9,231 bases of DNA, from positions 1-9,231 of the forward strand of contig DCWO01000116.1 of NCBI GenBank assembly GCA_002328865.1, in the 5' to 3' direction. Origin of the DNA: Dehalococcoidia bacterium UBA2160. GTDB lineage: Bacteria; Chloroflexota; Dehalococcoidia; Lucifugimonadales; UBA1123. A model generated the notes under the pieces. That model did not search any database. It saw only the letters and a list, made by a program, of their open reading frames with translations, and had not been told where the DNA came from. Positions 6,572-9,231 of the stretch are shown here, piece after piece. A program made the translations under genes and the position numbers. The stretch's first letter is position 1; each line of letters opens with the position of its first letter.

Positions 6572-7762
6572 CTAGTTCTTGGTGCGGGCATTGCTCAATC
6601 GTTCCATCCCGACCTTGCGGGACACTTTGAACGCGAATTGGCTGCGATCGGTAACCTCGACGGTGCTGGACTTCAACAATTGGAGCTGAGCGCCTTTCGT
6701 GCCGCCGATCTTGATCAGCTCCAACTCCATGTGCACGTCGCAAGCCTTTTGTGCTCGTTCACGCTTCTCCGCTTCCAGCGCGTGGCCTTGCGTCGTTAGA
6801 ATGATCGTCTTGCCGTTGTCGCACAGTTGACGACACTCGTCGATAAATTCCACAACTGAATCCGGTCCCGCGAACGAAATCTGCTCCGTGAGATCGTCCA
6901 ACACGATCATGTCGAGATCGTCGGGCGTCGATTGCATCTCTTCCGTCAGCGAACTCAGTATCTTTTCGGGAGTGATTTCCCACGCGGACTTGAGGCCCAG
7001 TTTGGGCTGATCCAACTCCGAAACCGCGAACTGCCGCTCCCGGATGTGACCTGACACATCCATGCCAATCGAGTGCATCCGTTTAACCAACCTCTTTGGC
7101 GAACCTCCCGACGTGAAGTACTGGACCCCGTGCCCGCCATAGAGCGCTTCCATAACGAAGTTCTGGCTCAGAACGCTCTTGCCGGACGACGGGTCTCCTT
7201 CGATGAGCGAGAACGACCGCGGAACGATGCCGCCGCCGAGGATCTCATTCAACCTTCTTTGGTTGGTTCTGATGAAGCTCGAACCAGCATCGCCGCCGTC
7301 CGTATCGTCGCCGGCATTGCTCGAGATTTGATCATCGTTCACTGTGGCAGCCGGGACAACCCCGTTTTGCCTGGCGGCCTCTTGTTGAGCCTCATCCGCC
7401 TCGCGCAGGGCAACCTTGACTGACAGATGGACACGCTCCGATGAGAAAGGCTTCGGTATGTAGTGCCTGACTCCCATTCTCCACGCTCGCAGTTCGCCCT
7501 TCCGCGAAGGAACGGCGCTGAGCACAACCACGGGTAGTTCGCGGGTTGAAGGGTCGTCTCTCAGCTTGTTCAAGAGTTCGAAGCCGTCCATCTCCGGCAT
7601 CATCAAGTCCAACGCCAACAGATCTGGCTGGAAATTGTTTATCTGTTCCAGCGCGTCGACTCCGTTCCTTGCCGACGCCACTTCGTAACCGACATCGTCA
7701 AGTATGTCGACTAGAAGGTTCCTGATGTCCTTGTCGTCTTCGGCTACAAGTATCTTTGCCAT
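6572..7762 (-). CDS. Response-regulator receiver domain fused to a FlaH/ArlH (KaiC/RecA)-like ATPase
   Basis: A soluble signalling protein of 396 residues. Residues 1-120 are a CheY-like receiver with D9, D10, phospho-acceptor D52, S82 and K104. A linker rich in Ala, Asp and Gly (about 121-162) leads to a RecA-fold ATPase (163-390). Walker A is GDPSSGKS (189-196), followed directly by VLSQ, as in archaellum protein FlaH. Walker B is MIVLDD (285-290), and LVKRMHSIGMDVSGHI (225-240) also resembles FlaH. The acidic residue normally found in the S/T-x-E motif after Walker A is replaced (YFTSGG, 215-220), so ATP may be bound more than hydrolysed. ATG 7762, behind AGGAG ten bases upstream, is preferred over an in-frame GTG at 7792. 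It lies downstream of a receiver-histidine kinase and is probably in its phosphorelay. A general KaiC-like regulator is the alternative reading. Confidence 0.88.
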   Translation of the reverse strand: MAKILVAEDDKDIRNLLVDILDDVGYEVASARNGVDALEQINNFQPDLLALDLMMPEMDGFELLNKLRDDPSTRELPVVVLSAVPSRKGELRAWRMGVRHYIPKPFSSERVHLSVKVALREADEAQQEAARQNGVVPAATVNDDQISSNAGDDTDGGDAGSSFIRTNQRRLNEILGGGIVPRSFSLIEGDPSSGKSVLSQNFVMEALYGGHGVQYFTSGGSPKRLVKRMHSIGMDVSGHIRERQFAVSELDQPKLGLKSAWEITPEKILSSLTEEMQSTPDDLDMIVLDDLTEQISFAGPDSVVEFIDECRQLCDNGKTIILTTQGHALEAEKRERAQKACDVHMELELIKIGGTKGAQLQLLKSSTVEVTDRSQFAFKVSRKVGMERLSNARTKN

Positions 7763-7840
7763 ACGATCCTGTCTCCTGAAGCTGCCTGACACGCCCTTCG
7801 GCGATTCCTCGGATCAGACATTGGCGCCGGTCCCGATTAC

Positions 7841-7846
7841 ATTATC
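7841..7846 (-). promoter_or_regulatory. Possible -10 element before the receiver-ATPase gene
   Basis: The minus strand reads GATAAT (five of six matches to the -10 consensus) about 80 bases before ATG 7762. No good -35 lies at the normal distance, so the element may depend on an activator or be fortuitous. It would allow the gene to be transcribed apart from the upstream kinase. Confidence 0.25.
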
Positions 7847-7861
7847 CACCATTTGTACGCC

Positions 7862-7890
7862 TGACACTGTCGCTTGGGCGACCCCCGTCA
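7862..7890 (-). other. Two-tier hairpin between kinase and receiver-ATPase genes
   Basis: GTCGC (7869-7873) pairs with GCGAC (7878-7882) around a four-base loop; outside it TGAC (7862-7865) pairs with GTCA (7887-7890). The structure begins 18 bases after the kinase stop codon. There is no T-tract on either strand, so it may be an RNA-processing or attenuation element that sets different expression of the two genes, not a true terminator. Confidence 0.3.
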
Positions 7891-7908
7891 ACAACGCGAC
7901 GCTGGGAG

Positions 7909-9048
7909 TTAGATCGAATCGAATCCACCGGCGGCCGGCAGAACGAAACTGAACGTCGTTCCGACGCCTTCTTCGCTCTCCACCCAAATCCGTCCACCCA
8001 GAGCATCAACCAAATGACTGACGATGAACAGCCCAAGGCCGGTCCCGGCAACCTCGGCGGTCGACGAGTTGTCCGCTCGGAAGAATTTGCTGAAGAGCTT
8101 GGCCTGGTTTTCGTCTGAGATGCCAACTCCCGAATCCGCGATGTCGATTCGCACGAATTCGTCTTGGCGAGACGCCGAAATTCCCAAGGTTGCTTGGTCA
8201 GGCGAGTATTTGAAGGCGTTGCTCACCAGATTGTTGATGATCTGCGAGAACCGCAGTTGATCGGTAACCAACAGGGGCAGGTCATCGGGGACATCGACGC
8301 TAACCTGGATCTGTTTCTCGGTCAAGTCGTATTGCATCGCCGACAAGACCTCGTCAATCTGCATGCGCACATCGACTTCGACGGAGTCCAGGTCGAGGTT
8401 GCCCGCCTCCACCTTGGAGACGTCTAGGATATTGTCGATCAACGTCTTCAATCGAAACGCGTTCTTTTCCGCGGCTTCAAGATACGTACGTTGTTTCTCG
8501 GTGAGAGGTCCGACTCTGTCCGGCCGTTGCAACACCCGCTGAACGTAGCCAAGTATGCTGGTGAGAGGGGTGCGGAGCTCATGGGTCGCGGTTGACAAGA
8601 CCTGCGATTTAGCCATCGACTCTTCTTCGAGTTGTCGGGTTCGGGTTCGCACGAGTTGGTCGAGGTCACCTGCATGCTGCTTGAGCTCGACGGCATTTTT
8701 GACTACGCCTCTCAATTCCGCCAGATGGAACGGTTTTCTGAGAAACGAGTTGACGCCGGCCCGATAGCACGCCTCGATTTCTTTGACGTCGCCGTGGCCG
8801 GTGAGAACGATGATCGCGCGTGGGTCCGACGGTTTTGGCTTCAGATGGGCCAGGAAATCCAAGCCGTCCATGTGGGGCATCTTCAGATCCAAGATGACGA
8901 CCTCGGGCGATTCTTCTCGTGTGAGTTCAAGGCCCTGCAGGCCGTTCTCCGCGAAGAGAATATGATAGCCCTCTCCCTCCAGAGTGGCGGCAATCATCTT
9001 CCTGACCGACGGTTCGTCGTCAACGATCAGCACATTAGGCTGTTGCAT
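7909..9048 (-). CDS. Soluble hybrid receiver-histidine kinase
   Basis: A two-component sensor of 379 residues without membrane segments. Residues 4-120 are a receiver domain with D10, D11, phospho-acceptor D54, T83 and K105. A charged, probably coiled-coil linker (about 121-148) leads to the HisKA dimerisation domain with phospho-acceptor H156 in THELRTP. The HATPase_c domain follows, with N box IINNLVSNAFKYS (270-282), G1 DSGVGI (305-310), F box KLFSKFF (317-323) and G2 GTGLGL (335-340). All key residues are present, so it should be active. Lacking its own sensor domain, it probably takes its signal through phosphorylation of D54 by another kinase and passes phosphate to the receiver-ATPase encoded next. 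The start is uncertain: ATGs at 9048, 9069 and 9123 are all in frame and none has a strong ribosome binding site. 9048 puts the receiver at the usual distance from the N terminus. The frame stays open to the right edge. Confidence 0.93.
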   Translation of the reverse strand: MQQPNVLIVDDEPSVRKMIAATLEGEGYHILFAENGLQGLELTREESPEVVILDLKMPHMDGLDFLAHLKPKPSDPRAIIVLTGHGDVKEIEACYRAGVNSFLRKPFHLAELRGVVKNAVELKQHAGDLDQLVRTRTRQLEEESMAKSQVLSTATHELRTPLTSILGYVQRVLQRPDRVGPLTEKQRTYLEAAEKNAFRLKTLIDNILDVSKVEAGNLDLDSVEVDVRMQIDEVLSAMQYDLTEKQIQVSVDVPDDLPLLVTDQLRFSQIINNLVSNAFKYSPDQATLGISASRQDEFVRIDIADSGVGISDENQAKLFSKFFRADNSSTAEVAGTGLGLFIVSHLVDALGGRIWVESEEGVGTTFSFVLPAAGGFDSI

Positions 9049-9139
9049 GCGAGACTTCGTATTCTGCATGAAGGCAGCGTTGAATCGGATGGGCGCCGTA
9101 GCACCTGGGCCTCGGCCGACCATCCGACGGCGGGTCAGA

Positions 9140-9168
9140 ATTATCGCTTCCCCGGGGTTCTGGGTACA
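9140..9168 (-). promoter_or_regulatory. Possible promoter of the hybrid kinase
   Basis: The minus strand has GATAAT (9145-9140), the same hexamer as before the receiver-ATPase gene, 17 bases downstream of TGTACC (9168-9163), a poor -35. It would give a transcription start near 9133 and would fit translation from 9069 or 9048. If the protein instead extends beyond the window, this is not a promoter. Confidence 0.25.
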
Positions 9169-9231
9169 TCGACCGCCCGGAGGCCCGTATTCGGGGATAT
9201 CTTGAACGCTTGTGAAGGGCGGAGAGATAAT

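Noticed and set aside
1..9231. CRISPR array, tRNA, rRNA, insertion sequence or defence system
   Set aside because: No regularly spaced repeats, no tRNA-like folds, no transposase, nuclease or toxin-antitoxin signatures were seen on either strand.

Overview
The window looks like bacterial chromosome of moderately high GC. The most likely source is an uncultured Chloroflexota-type organism (SAR202/Dehalococcoidia-like). That placement is an inference from three things: two different uroporphyrinogen-decarboxylase (URO-D) superfamily proteins, a large old-yellow-enzyme oxidoreductase, and a FlaH/ArlH-like ATPase fused to a response-regulator receiver domain. No rRNA, tRNA, CRISPR array or insertion sequence is recognisable.

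Left part (1-1791). A minus-strand gene seems to begin at position 33 behind a strong Shine-Dalgarno sequence and runs off the left edge. About 620 bases without a convincing gene follow. Next comes a plus-strand secreted protein (655-1458) with a signal peptide, a cadherin/Ig-like domain and a second beta-rich module. About 330 non-coding bases with hairpins follow it.

Centre (1792-6571). Three metabolic genes: a 647-residue FMN/4Fe-4S/FAD oxidoreductase of the 2,4-dienoyl-CoA reductase/trimethylamine dehydrogenase type (minus), a 378-residue URO-D-family protein (plus), and a second, distant URO-D-family protein of 436 residues (minus). The first two are divergent and share a 146-base control region with recognisable promoters on both strands and a perfect 5-1-5 palindrome at the plus-strand start site. 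The two URO-D genes converge with a 28-base gap. The arrangement suggests a small catabolic module, perhaps for demethylating or reducing an organic substrate, but neither the substrate nor a corrinoid partner protein is visible.

Right part (6572-9231). Two minus-strand signalling genes: first a soluble receiver-histidine kinase hybrid, then, 146 bases downstream, a receiver domain fused to a RecA/KaiC-type ATPase most like archaellum protein FlaH/ArlH. They probably form one phosphorelay. This fusion is the most unusual feature of the window: it suggests that phosphorylation controls a FlaH-like ATPase, possibly for an archaellum or type IV pilus-like machine encoded elsewhere.
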